This document shows positions 22,904 to 31,110 of a DNA stretch of 31,271 nt, piece after piece. The stretch spans positions 412 through 31,682 of the forward strand of contig JAHEEQ010000010.1 in the NCBI GenBank assembly GCA_024640585.1, written 5' to 3'. The stretch comes from Micrococcales bacterium. GTDB lineage: Bacteria; Actinomycetota; Actinomycetes; S36-B12; UBA5976. The first letter of the stretch is position 1. Every line of letters starts with the position of its first letter. The translations under genes were made by a program, and so were the position numbers. The notes under the pieces were generated by a model. The model did not search any database, was not told the DNA's origin, and saw nothing but the letters and a program-made list of their open reading frames with translations.

Positions 22904-24496
22904 ATGTCAGCCGAAGTTAACGCTGAAAATGTACCTAGCCCACATACCACCGCGGGAAAGTTGCACGGTTTAGAAGTTCGTCGCGCGGAAGCAAAGAGCC
23001 GCCGAAATGCAGCTACCGAGAAACAAAAAACTCGTGGCAAGAACGGTGCGTACGATCGCATCAACGCACTTCTTGATGAAGGTTCTTTTCAAATCATTGA
23101 TGGTTTTAGAAAACATCGTTCTTACGCGTTTGGAATGGAAAAGTCTCGGCCAGCTGGCGACGGCGTCTTCACAGGTTACGGAACGATCGATGGTCGCCCT
23201 GTTTGTGTATTCGCACAAGACTTCACTGTTTTTGGTGGATCGCTTGGCGAAGTTGTAGGCGAGAAAATTACAAAGGTCATGGATCTCGCACTTAAAACTG
23301 GATGCCCAGTAATTGGTCTAAACGATTCAGGCGGAGCACGTATTCAAGAAGGTGTTTCATCCCTAAATCAATATGGTGAAATTTTCCGCCGCAATGTGCA
23401 TTCATCTGGTGTGATTCCGCAAATCTCGTTGATTCTGGGTCCTTGTGCAGGTGGCGCGGTTTACAGCCCTGCACTAACTGACTTCACAATCATGGTGGAC
23501 CAAACATCGCACATGTTTATTACGGGTCCTGAAGTTATTAAAACTGTTACGGGTGAAGATGTAAGTTTTGAAGACCTTGGCGGCGCTCGCACCCATAATG
23601 CAAAATCAGGTGTTGCCCACTATATGGCAACAAATGAAGACGAAGCATTTGATTACGTAAAAACTTTGCTTTCATACTTGCCATCAAACAATATGGAAGA
23701 GCCGCCGGCATATCCATGGGAAGCAAGCCTGGAAATCTCACCAGAAGATCTCGAACTAGATTCGCTAATTCCAGATTCTGCAAATCAGCCATACGACATG
23801 CATGCTGTTTTCAGTCATGTTCTGGATGACAACGAATTCCTAGAAGTACAACCACTATTCGCACCAAACATCATCGTTGGCTTTGGTCGCGTCGAAGGTC
23901 ATGCTGTTGGCATCGTGGCAAATCAACCAATGCAACTTGCCGGCACACTAGATATTGCAGCATCCGAAAAAGCTGCGCGCTTTGTCCGCACATGTGATGC
24001 GTTCAACATTCCAGTTCTGACATTTGTTGACGTACCAGGCTTTTTACCAGGAACCGATCAGGAGTGGGACGGAATCATTCGTCGCGGTGCAAAACTCATT
24101 TACGCATATGCAGAAGCCACAGTTCCGACCATCACAGTTATTACTCGCAAGGCATACGGTGGCGCATACCTTGTCATGGGTTCAAAATCTCTTGGTGCAG
24201 ATCTAAACCTTGCTTGGCCAACTGGACAGATTGCTGTTATGGGCGCGCAAGGTGCAGTAAATATTTTGTATCGCAAAGAACTTGAAGAAGCTTCAGACAA
24301 AGTGTCGAAGCGTGCCGAACTTGTTGACGATTACGAAGATACTTTGGCAAATCCATACGTGGCTGCCGAACGCGGTTATATAGATCGGGTGATTTTTCCT
24401 CACGAAACTCGTAGCATGGTGATTCGTGGACTTCGTGCGCTTCGCAACAAGCGCGAACAACTTCCACCGAAGAAGCATGGAAATATTCCACTATGA
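22904..24496 (+). CDS. accD: Acyl-CoA carboxylase beta subunit (carboxyltransferase), AccD5/PccB family
   Basis: Transfers the carboxyl group from carboxybiotin to acetyl- or propionyl-CoA, giving malonyl- or methylmalonyl-CoA. The 530 residues match the PccB length exactly. The N-terminal crotonase-fold half contains [26 protein letters not shown] and [13 protein letters not shown] (oxyanion loop for biotin); the C-terminal half contains [14 protein letters not shown], the [13 protein letters not shown] loop and [18 protein letters not shown], and ends [10 protein letters not shown]. The residue equivalent to S. coelicolor PccB Asp422, which selects propionyl-CoA, is Leu423 here. ATG start with GAGGAG 4 bases upstream. 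Coupled to the epsilon subunit by an ATGA overlap. Confidence 0.95.
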   Translation: MSAEVNAENVPSPHTTAGKLHGLEVRRAEAKSRRNAATEKQKTRGKNGAYDRINALLDEGSFQIIDGFRKHRSYAFGMEKSRPAGDGVFTGYGTIDGRPVCVFAQDFTVFGGSLGEVVGEKITKVMDLALKTGCPVIGLNDSGGARIQEGVSSLNQYGEIFRRNVHSSGVIPQISLILGPCAGGAVYSPALTDFTIMVDQTSHMFITGPEVIKTVTGEDVSFEDLGGARTHNAKSGVAHYMATNEDEAFDYVKTLLSYLPSNNMEEPPAYPWEASLEISPEDLELDSLIPDSANQPYDMHAVFSHVLDDNEFLEVQPLFAPNIIVGFGRVEGHAVGIVANQPMQLAGTLDIAASEKAARFVRTCDAFNIPVLTFVDVPGFLPGTDQEWDGIIRRGAKLIYAYAEATVPTITVITRKAYGGAYLVMGSKSLGADLNLAWPTGQIAVMGAQGAVNILYRKELEEASDKVSKRAELVDDYEDTLANPYVAAERGYIDRVIFPHETRSMVIRGLRALRNKREQLPPKKHGNIPL

Positions 24497-24705
24497 CAGA
24501 CAAACCAGTCTTCAAAGTTATAAGCGGTAATCCAAGTGCCGAAGAATTGGCAATAATTGTTTCGATGGCTGCACATGCAAATGGAATCAAAGTGCTTAAC
24601 GAACCATCCAAACTATCTAAATGGGGTAATCCACATTCACATATGCGCCGCAATTTGCCAGTTGGTCAAAACGCTTGGCGACAATCTGCTTGGGCTAGCC
24701 ATTAA
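24493..24705 (+). CDS. accE: Acyl-CoA carboxylase epsilon subunit
   Basis: 70 residues; overlaps accD (ATGA) and maf (TAATG). The family pattern is clear: [20 protein letters not shown] near the start and the tail [13 protein letters not shown]. Epsilon subunits are small, actinobacteria-specific proteins that promote assembly and activity of the alpha-beta carboxylase complex. Its presence links this accD to the accA gene downstream, as Rv3281 does for AccD5/AccA3. Confidence 0.92.
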   Translation: MTDKPVFKVISGNPSAEELAIIVSMAAHANGIKVLNEPSKLSKWGNPHSHMRRNLPVGQNAWRQSAWASH

Positions 24706-25328
24706 TGCTTCCAACTATTGTGTTGGCTTCCGCATCACCTGCGCGAAAAATTCTGCTTGAGAATGCAGGTTTAAAACCAATCATTCAAGTGAGTCATCTA
24801 GATGAGGATGAAATTGCGCGCCAAAATAATTGGCAAGCACCAAATGAGATTGCATTAGGACTTGCAATCGCAAAAGCCGAAGAAGTTGCAAAGAATCTTG
24901 CAGGCACAAACACCATAGTTATCGGCTGCGATTCCGTTATGGAATTCGACGGTGAACCCCACGGCAAACCATTAAATCGTGAAACCGCACTTGAACGTTT
25001 GAAACTTATGAGTGGTGGAGCAGGTCATTTACACACCGGCCACTCTGTGATTTGGATCAAAGGTGAAAACCGTGAAGAAGTTTCACAAATCACCACAACT
25101 GAAGTTGTATTCCACAAAATGACTGACGCCGAAATCAATGCGTATGTCGAAACTGGAGAGCCACTTCATGTGGCTGGCTCCTTCACCCTGGATTCCCTTG
25201 GCGGTCCGTTCATCAAGGAAATCCACGGCGACCCCTCAAATGTCATCGGCCTTTCCCTGCCCACCTTGCGCCTCTTATTCGCAAAACTGGGTCTCGGTTG
25301 GGAATTTGTGCTCAAAAACCACGCTTGA
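24705..25328 (+). CDS. maf: Maf-family nucleotide pyrophosphatase
   Basis: Hydrolyses non-canonical or modified nucleoside triphosphates to monophosphates (house-cleaning role; some members affect septation). 207 residues: LASASPARKILL (7-18), GCDSVM with Asp76 as candidate catalytic residue, HGKP, and the C-terminal SFTLDSLGGPFIKEIHGDPSNVIGLSLP. The GCDS version of the active-site motif falls between the standard ADT and SDQ subgroups, so dTTP/UTP versus m7GTP preference is not assignable. The ATG overlaps the epsilon stop as TAATG. The same order (accD, accE, maf, accA) occurs in M. tuberculosis. Confidence 0.93.
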   Translation: MLPTIVLASASPARKILLENAGLKPIIQVSHLDEDEIARQNNWQAPNEIALGLAIAKAEEVAKNLAGTNTIVIGCDSVMEFDGEPHGKPLNRETALERLKLMSGGAGHLHTGHSVIWIKGENREEVSQITTTEVVFHKMTDAEINAYVETGEPLHVAGSFTLDSLGGPFIKEIHGDPSNVIGLSLPTLRLLFAKLGLGWEFVLKNHA

Positions 25329-25349
25329 GCACCTAAATTCATGCTCAAG
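25308..25349 (+). repeat. Three alternating complementary 8-base segments at the maf end
   Basis: GTGCTCAA (25308-25315), TTGAGCAC (25325-25332) and TGCTCAAG (25342-25349). The middle segment pairs perfectly with either neighbour (8 bp each; loops of 9 and 10 bases), so two hairpins are mutually exclusive. The maf stop codon lies in the middle segment. The structure lies in the transcript between maf and accA; no T-run follows. Confidence 0.75.
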
Positions 25350-25408
25350 TGACTATCTAGTAGCCCATTTCGGTTCTTAAACTCACCACCTAACCAATAG
25401 GAGTCACA

Positions 25409-27172
25409 TTGCCTCGGCCGCTTTCCAAAGTGCTCATCGCTAATCGTGGTGAAATTGCAGTTCGCGTTATTCGCGCCTGTAAAGATGCAGGTCTCACATC
25501 TGTTGCGGTTTATGCAGATCCAGATCGCGACGCTCTCCATGTGACTATGGCTGATGAGTCCTACGCACTAAATGGCTCCTCTGCTGCTGAAACCTATTTG
25601 GTTATCGAAAAACTTATTGATGTTGCTCATCGAAGCGGGGCCGACGCAGTTCACCCAGGTTATGGATTCTTAAGCGAGAACGCGGATTTTGCACAAGCAG
25701 TAATTGATGCAGGACTAACTTGGATTGGTCCATCACCCGATGCAATTCGCGGTCTTGGCGACAAAGTTTCTGCGCGTCATATTGCAGCACGAGCTGGTGC
25801 TCCTCAAGTTCCGGGAACTGCAGATCCTGTTCAAAATGCAGATGAAGTTGTTGCATTCGCACAGCAACACGGATTACCAATTGCTATCAAAGCTGCTTTC
25901 GGTGGCGGTGGACGCGGATTGAAAGTTGCGCGCACCATTGATGAAATTCCAGAACTTTTTGATTCGGCAGTTCGCGAAGCAGTTGCGGCTTTTGGTCGCG
26001 GCGAATGTTTTGTAGAACGTTATCTCGACAAACCACGTCACGTTGAAACTCAATGCCTTGCAGACATGTATGGAAATGTAGTTGTGGTTTCAACCCGCGA
26101 CTGTTCACTTCAACGTCGCCACCAAAAACTCGTTGAAGAAGCACCTGCACCATTTTTGGAGCAATGGCAGATCGATCAGCTTTACAGTTCATCAAAAGCT
26201 ATCTTGCGCGAAGCAGGTTACGTTGGTGCTGGCACTTGTGAATTCTTGATTGGAACAGACGGCACAATTTCCTTCTTAGAAGTCAACACACGTCTGCAGG
26301 TTGAACATCCAGTATCTGAAGAAGTAACTGGCATCGACCTCGTTCGTGAAATGTTCCGAATTGCTGCAGGCGAAGCACTTGGTTATGACGATCCAATCGT
26401 GCGTGGACATTCACTTGAATTTCGCATCAACGGCGAAGATCCTGGCCGCAACTTCTTGCCAGCTCCTGGCCGTCTAGACACTTTTGTTTTACCTGAAGGT
26501 CCAGGCGTTCGCGTTGATACTGGCTTCAAACAAGGCGACGAAATTGGTGGCAACTTCGATTCATTGCTTGCAAAAATAATCATCACTGGCGCAACCCGCA
26601 AACAAGCAATCGAAAGAGCTCGTCGCGCTTTGAAGGAATTCAAAGTTGAAGGTATCGCAACCGCAACCACATTCCATGAAGTTGTAATCAACGAACCAGA
26701 TTTCGTGGCCGTTGATGGACACTTCAAAGTGCACACTCGCTGGATCGAAACAGAATTCAACAACGAAATTCCACCTTACTCGGGCGACAGTGCAAATGTT
26801 GGTGACAATGCAAATCGCAATTCAATAGTTTTCGAAATTGACGGCAAACGTGTAGAAGTAACAATGCCAGCAAACTTCGGCGTTCCAACCGGAATTCTCA
26901 CCAAACCTTCTACTCCAGGTCCAAAGCGGACTGCGAAGAAGGGCGGGCCTACTGCAGCTGGAGATGCACTTACCTCTCCAATGCAAGGCACAGTTGTGAA
27001 GATTGCTGTGAACGAAGGTCAAATGGTTGAACAAGGCGATTTAGTTTTCGTCCTTGAAGCAATGAAGATGGAACAACCACTGACTGCTCACAAATCTGGT
27101 GTCATCACTGGATTACAAGTAACTGTTGGTGCAACCATTTCCAATGGCGGCACACTTTGCGAAATTAAGTAA
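25409..27172 (+). CDS. accA: Acyl-CoA carboxylase alpha subunit (biotin carboxylase + biotin carrier)
   Basis: 587 residues with two parts: biotin carboxylase (about 5-450) starting [17 protein letters not shown], with [17 protein letters not shown]-grasp loop [27 protein letters not shown] and [12 protein letters not shown]; then a Pro/Lys linker and the carrier domain (about 515-587) with [11 protein letters not shown], where Lys553 is the biotin site. It uses ATP and bicarbonate to carboxylate biotin for AccD. The start is TTG with AGGAG five bases upstream. An 80-bp spacer after maf with a hairpin set leaves room for separate control. It corresponds to AccA3 (Rv3285). Confidence 0.96.
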   Translation: MPRPLSKVLIANRGEIAVRVIRACKDAGLTSVAVYADPDRDALHVTMADESYALNGSSAAETYLVIEKLIDVAHRSGADAVHPGYGFLSENADFAQAVIDAGLTWIGPSPDAIRGLGDKVSARHIAARAGAPQVPGTADPVQNADEVVAFAQQHGLPIAIKAAFGGGGRGLKVARTIDEIPELFDSAVREAVAAFGRGECFVERYLDKPRHVETQCLADMYGNVVVVSTRDCSLQRRHQKLVEEAPAPFLEQWQIDQLYSSSKAILREAGYVGAGTCEFLIGTDGTISFLEVNTRLQVEHPVSEEVTGIDLVREMFRIAAGEALGYDDPIVRGHSLEFRINGEDPGRNFLPAPGRLDTFVLPEGPGVRVDTGFKQGDEIGGNFDSLLAKIIITGATRKQAIERARRALKEFKVEGIATATTFHEVVINEPDFVAVDGHFKVHTRWIETEFNNEIPPYSGDSANVGDNANRNSIVFEIDGKRVEVTMPANFGVPTGILTKPSTPGPKRTAKKGGPTAAGDALTSPMQGTVVKIAVNEGQMVEQGDLVFVLEAMKMEQPLTAHKSGVITGLQVTVGATISNGGTLCEIK

Positions 27173-27178
27173 AACTAA

Positions 27179-27637
27179 ATGGCGATCTACGCAGCCTACG
27201 GATCGAACTTAGATCCAAAACGTATGCTCGAATTAGCGCCAAATTCACCGGTTATCGGCTCTGGTTGGTTGCAAGGTTGGCGACTCACTTTTGGTGGCGC
27301 AGATCTTGGATGGGAATGTGCGCTTCCAACAATCGTTGAAGATCCAGAGACCCAAGTTTTTGTAATGCTTTATGCGCTGACTGAGAAAGACGAGAAAAAC
27401 TTAAATTCAGCTGAAGGATTTGATTTAGGTTTCTACACGAAAATTCGCGTGCGCGTTTCCACATTAGAAAAAGACGAAACCGCTTGGATTTATGTTGTGC
27501 AAGGCTATGAAGACGGACTTCCGCTTCGAAAATATGTTGAGGACATCATCAATGCCGCAACCGCTGCGGGCGCTCCCGAGGATTACATTCAAAATTTGCG
27601 TTCAAGAGTTGTGATTGACTCTGATGATGATCTCTGA
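27179..27637 (+). CDS. Gamma-glutamylcyclotransferase-like protein
   Basis: 152 residues with the GGCT fold signatures: YGSN at 7-10 (substrate-binding loop), GWRLTFGG, and Glu79 in NSAEGF, the expected catalytic acid. The family forms 5-oxoproline from gamma-glutamyl compounds, but the bacterial substrate is uncertain because glutathione is usually absent from actinobacteria. It begins 6 bases after accA and ends inside the start of the phosphohexomutase gene, so it is part of the same operon. No clear Shine-Dalgarno sequence is seen. Confidence 0.85.
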   Translation: MAIYAAYGSNLDPKRMLELAPNSPVIGSGWLQGWRLTFGGADLGWECALPTIVEDPETQVFVMLYALTEKDEKNLNSAEGFDLGFYTKIRVRVSTLEKDETAWIYVVQGYEDGLPLRKYVEDIINAATAAGAPEDYIQNLRSRVVIDSDDDL

Positions 27638-29276
27638 AGAACTAATTCAACAAGTTAGGTCGTGGGTAGCCGATGATCCGGACGAAACCACGGCAGAACT
27701 AGCCACAAATACACTTGAAAAAGCAATCGCAGGTGACGAAGTAGCTATTCAGAAACTCGAAACTTGGTTTGGGCCATTCATTCAATTCGGTACAGCTGGA
27801 TTGCGCGGACCAATCGCGCCAGGTCCGGCATCAATGAATCGTGCAGTTGTTTCTCGGGCAACTGCTGGTTTTATGCGATACTTAAAACAAAGTAACGCAA
27901 AAAAGATTGTGGTTGGATTTGATGCGCGCCACAAATCACTCGACTTCGCACTTGATACAGTCGCTATCGCAAGCGGCGCTGGACTTGAGGCAATCTTGCT
28001 GCCGCGTGCCCTTCCTACTCCAGTTCTTGCATTTGCGGTGAACTATTTCAAGGCAGATGGCGCTGTCATGGTCACTGCATCGCACAACCCAGCAGCAGAT
28101 AATGGCTACAAAGTTTTCTTGGGCAATGGTTGTCAAATCATTGCGCCAACTGACACAGAGATTTCAAACCTAATTGCAAAAGTGGAAAATGTTTCGGGCA
28201 TTCCACTTGGTGACACTTGGTACACCTGCGATGATGAAGTAATTGATGCATACCTAAAAACTTGCGAATCAGTTGTAAACGATTCTGTTACTAAAGAAAT
28301 AAAGATCGCTTCCACATCACTTCATGGGGTCGGCCACGAAACCTGGCTTGCAGCATGCAACCAAGTTGGTTTTAAAGATGTGCATGTCGTACAAGCTCAA
28401 GCAGAGCCGAATCCGGATTTTCCAACAGTGCCATTTCCAAATCCAGAAGAATCTGGAGCCTGCAATCTTTTGCTAGACCTTGCAAAATACATAAACGCAG
28501 ACATTGCAATTGCGCACGACCCAGATGCTGATCGATGCGCAGCCGGGATTTTGGAAAATGGAGCTTGGCGACTTCTTACGGGCGATGAACTTGGTGGCGC
28601 ACTCGCTTGGTGGGAGTTCGAACGCGCAAAAGTTTTCAATCTGTCCAAACCAGAAGGGACACTCGCAACCAGCATCGTTTCGGCTTCACTTCTCGAAAAG
28701 ATTGCAATGAAAAACCAAGTGAAATATCAAGCGACTTTGACAGGGTTCAAATGGATTGGCCGAATCCCTGATTTGATTTTTGGTTACGAAGAAGCAATTG
28801 GCTATTGCGTTGACTCCAAGAATGTAAAAGACAAGGACGGTATTACTGCAGGTTTGCGGATTGCAGAGCTTGTCGCGTACCTAAAACAAAACAAAAGAAC
28901 TTTTGCGAATCTACTTCAAGAAATCGCAATCGAGTATGGGCTTCACTTCACCACTCAACTTTCAATTCGAATGACCGATATGAGCGCTATTCCTGCCGCT
29001 CTTGAAAAACTTAAATACATTAAGCAAATCGCTGAGCATCAAATTATTGAAGTAATCGACATGCAATCTGGCTTGCACGGGCTGCTTCCAACCAGCGGCA
29101 TTTATCTGAAACTTGCAAACGGCAAAATCATTGTCCGTCCGAGTGGCACCGAACCAAAGCTAAAGGCCTACATCGAATTAATCGCACCGGTTAGTGATTA
29201 TTCGCAAGATAGATTAAATCTGGAAATTGCAGCTTCGAAACTGAAACTAGACATCAGAGAAGCACTCGGAGTCTGA
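27624..29276 (+). CDS. pmmB: Phospho-sugar mutase, PmmB/PGM2-like long form
   Basis: 550 residues from the ATG at 27624 (another ATG follows at 27627; a TTG at 27615 also keeps the frame), overlapping the cyclotransferase stop by 14 bases. Phosphohexomutase motifs: QFGTAGLRG (54-62), phosphoserine loop TASHNP with Ser153, metal loop DPDADR (299-304), GYEEAIGYCVD (sugar loop) and RPSGTEPKLKAY (phosphate loop). Length and the TAGLRG form group it with PGM2-like phosphoglucomutase/phosphopentomutases and M. tuberculosis Rv3308. It could act on ribose-1-P in nucleoside salvage or on hexose-1-P; sequence alone does not decide. Distinct from ManB at 5575-6951. Confidence 0.9.
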   Translation: MMISEELIQQVRSWVADDPDETTAELATNTLEKAIAGDEVAIQKLETWFGPFIQFGTAGLRGPIAPGPASMNRAVVSRATAGFMRYLKQSNAKKIVVGFDARHKSLDFALDTVAIASGAGLEAILLPRALPTPVLAFAVNYFKADGAVMVTASHNPAADNGYKVFLGNGCQIIAPTDTEISNLIAKVENVSGIPLGDTWYTCDDEVIDAYLKTCESVVNDSVTKEIKIASTSLHGVGHETWLAACNQVGFKDVHVVQAQAEPNPDFPTVPFPNPEESGACNLLLDLAKYINADIAIAHDPDADRCAAGILENGAWRLLTGDELGGALAWWEFERAKVFNLSKPEGTLATSIVSASLLEKIAMKNQVKYQATLTGFKWIGRIPDLIFGYEEAIGYCVDSKNVKDKDGITAGLRIAELVAYLKQNKRTFANLLQEIAIEYGLHFTTQLSIRMTDMSAIPAALEKLKYIKQIAEHQIIEVIDMQSGLHGLLPTSGIYLKLANGKIIVRPSGTEPKLKAYIELIAPVSDYSQDRLNLEIAASKLKLDIREALGV

Positions 29277-29277
29277 C

Positions 29278-30639
29278 TTACTTGCAGTGTTCGAAGATTT
29301 CTTTCACTAAATCAAGTGTTGTTCCTGGGTGCAAAAATGCGAAGCGACCTACGGTCTCGCCCTTCCACTTTGATGGCGTCACAAAAGCAATTTGGTGATT
29401 TAACAAATCTGCTTGCAAACGTTCGTAGTCAGCGGATTTCCAACCTTTGCGGCGCCAAACCACTACCGACAAAACTGGATCTCGCACAAGTTCGATGTGT
29501 TCCAAAGTTTCTATGTATTTAGCAGTCTCTCGGGCCAATTCAATTGAGGCATTTACCGCATCACGATATGCATCGGTTCCATAAACAGCTAGTGAAAACC
29601 AGAACGGCAATCCACGTGCACGCCGAGTCAAGTGATACGCGACATCAGTTGGATTGAAATCTCCAATTGGAAGTCCGTCGTGCAAAACATCCAAATACGA
29701 AGCATCTTGCGTGTGCACTTTCACCGCTAGAGCAGGGTCGCGATACAAAATAGCGGCACAATCAAATGGCGCAAACCACCACTTGTGCGGGTCGGTTATA
29801 AATGAATCTGCATGTTCAATACCGTCGTACAAGTCACGCACCAATTGTGAAAGTAAGCCCGCACCACCATATGCGCCATCGACATGGAACCACCAGTTTT
29901 TTTCTTTCGCTACGCGCGCCACTCCTGCAAGATCATCAACGATGCCAGCATTTGTGGTGCCTGCTGTAACTGCAATTCCAACAATCGGAGTTGTGCCAGT
30001 GTCTTTTGCAAGTGAGCGACGAATACTCGCTTCGGTCACTACATCATTGTCGGTTTCCAAAATGAATGGTTCGACAGACAAAATATGGAGTGTGTTACCG
30101 ATTGATGAGTGAGCCTGAACGCTCATCGCAACTCGCACATCCTTTGATCCGGTGCGAGCTCTTCCTGCATCCCGCGCAACTGTTAGCGCACTCAAATTCG
30201 CGGCAGATCCACCACTTACAAAAGTGCCACCAGCACTTGCTGGCATGCCGGCCAAGTCTGCAATCCAACGCAACACTTGGTTTTCAGCAACCAATGCACC
30301 AGCCGCTTCTAGCCAAGACATTCCTTGAATGGAAGCACATCCCACAACTGTGTCAAACAACAAAGAAGCTTTGGTTGGCGCTGCAGGAATGAAAGACAAA
30401 AAGCGCGGACTGTCTGTACTCAAAATAGTTTTAGCAAGAGTTTCAGAATACAAATCCAAAACTTTGACTGGGTCATGACCTTTCTCCGCAATCATGCCAT
30501 CGATATGTTTTTCTAAATCTGCTTTTACACCAGGAAAATCAAGTGGCGCTTCTTCGAGCAAAACTCGGTCGCGAACATAAGTTAAAACTAAGTCAGTCAA
30601 TTTCGGATCGAAATCATGCATCCGTTCGGCTTTTGTCAT
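29278..30639 (-). CDS. PLP-dependent group II decarboxylase (aromatic/acidic amino-acid decarboxylase family)
   Basis: 453 residues. PLP motifs: SGGSAANLSAL (142-152), His177 in SVQAHSS (ring stacking), HVDGAYGG with Asp254, and the Schiff-base lysine Lys286 in DPHKWWF. Group II includes decarboxylases for Tyr, Trp, DOPA, Glu and 2,4-diaminobutyrate; the general form here resembles the aromatic amino-acid decarboxylase branch, but the substrate is not assignable. The product would be an amine and CO2. The ATG overlaps the stop of the upstream membrane gene (ATGA), so the two are coupled. Its stop lies one base from the stop of the convergent phosphohexomutase gene, leaving no room for a separate terminator. 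Confidence 0.9.
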   Translation of the reverse strand: MTKAERMHDFDPKLTDLVLTYVRDRVLLEEAPLDFPGVKADLEKHIDGMIAEKGHDPVKVLDLYSETLAKTILSTDSPRFLSFIPAAPTKASLLFDTVVGCASIQGMSWLEAAGALVAENQVLRWIADLAGMPASAGGTFVSGGSAANLSALTVARDAGRARTGSKDVRVAMSVQAHSSIGNTLHILSVEPFILETDNDVVTEASIRRSLAKDTGTTPIVGIAVTAGTTNAGIVDDLAGVARVAKEKNWWFHVDGAYGGAGLLSQLVRDLYDGIEHADSFITDPHKWWFAPFDCAAILYRDPALAVKVHTQDASYLDVLHDGLPIGDFNPTDVAYHLTRRARGLPFWFSLAVYGTDAYRDAVNASIELARETAKYIETLEHIELVRDPVLSVVVWRRKGWKSADYERLQADLLNHQIAFVTPSKWKGETVGRFAFLHPGTTLDLVKEIFEHCK

Positions 30640-31055
30640 CGCTGAATATTCAATTCACTTGAAACGGCGGAACTCATAATTGCATATGCAGCGAAGAGCC
30701 CTACCAAAACTAAAAGCCAGCCGAGGCCAATTTCAAAACTCTCTGCACCAGAAATCAACGCTTGGGCCACCACTAATGAAAATCCTTGCACTACCAAGTA
30801 TGGTGTGCGAGCCGAACCATTTCGCCGCATTAATCCCCGAATTACAAGCGCAATCAATAATGAAAATGCGATATAAATAATTGCCAAAAGTGTTGGCGAT
30901 ACATCCGAACCAGTTGCGCCGGTCGTGCCATTAATGCTCGCCGACATAACAATCGAGATTGCGTATCCAGCAAGACCCGCCATTTGAAAGACTCCGATTG
31001 CTATGGCCACAAGCAACAACTTTTCGCCTTTGGTTCGGGACTGGTATTGAGTCAT
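30636..31055 (-). CDS. Small four-helix membrane protein of unknown function
   Basis: 139 residues with four hydrophobic segments (about 13-38, 52-73, 83-100, 108-128), a short charged N-terminus and a Gly/Thr-rich loop between helices 1 and 2. I do not recognise a family with certainty; it resembles small conserved actinobacterial membrane proteins. It is translationally coupled to the PLP decarboxylase (ATGA), so a link with that enzyme is possible but unsupported otherwise. TAGAAT ends six bases before the ATG, suggesting a leaderless transcript for both genes. Confidence 0.75.
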   Translation of the reverse strand: MTQYQSRTKGEKLLLVAIAIGVFQMAGLAGYAISIVMSASINGTTGATGSDVSPTLLAIIYIAFSLLIALVIRGLMRRNGSARTPYLVVQGFSLVVAQALISGAESFEIGLGWLLVLVGLFAAYAIMSSAVSSELNIQR

Positions 31056-31061
31056 ATTCGA

Positions 31062-31067
31062 ATTCTA
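31062..31067 (-). promoter_or_regulatory. -10 element of the membrane protein/decarboxylase operon
   Basis: TAGAAT on the minus strand, exactly six bases before the ATG at 31055; the closest match to a TATAAT consensus among the leaderless candidates. The -35 region is not clear. Confidence 0.5.
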
Positions 31068-31098
31068 CGCACCCAAAACTCAGATGCACTTTTCGCAA

Positions 31099-31104
31099 TA
31101 GAGT
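31099..31104 (+). promoter_or_regulatory. -10 element of the diacylglycerol-kinase-like gene
   Basis: TAGAGT on the plus strand, exactly six bases before the GTG at 31111. Divergent from the promoter at 31062-31067 within a 55-bp spacer. Confidence 0.45.
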
Positions 31105-31110
31105 GAGCGG

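Noticed and set aside
22867..23064. N-terminal extension of birA by 66 codons
   Set aside because: It lies antisense within accD and lacks biotin ligase homology; the GTG at 22866 has a -10 hexamer at the leaderless distance.
29654..30112. Plus-strand open frame of 152 codons antisense to the PLP decarboxylase
   Set aside because: The opposite strand carries all decarboxylase motifs; this is a shadow frame.
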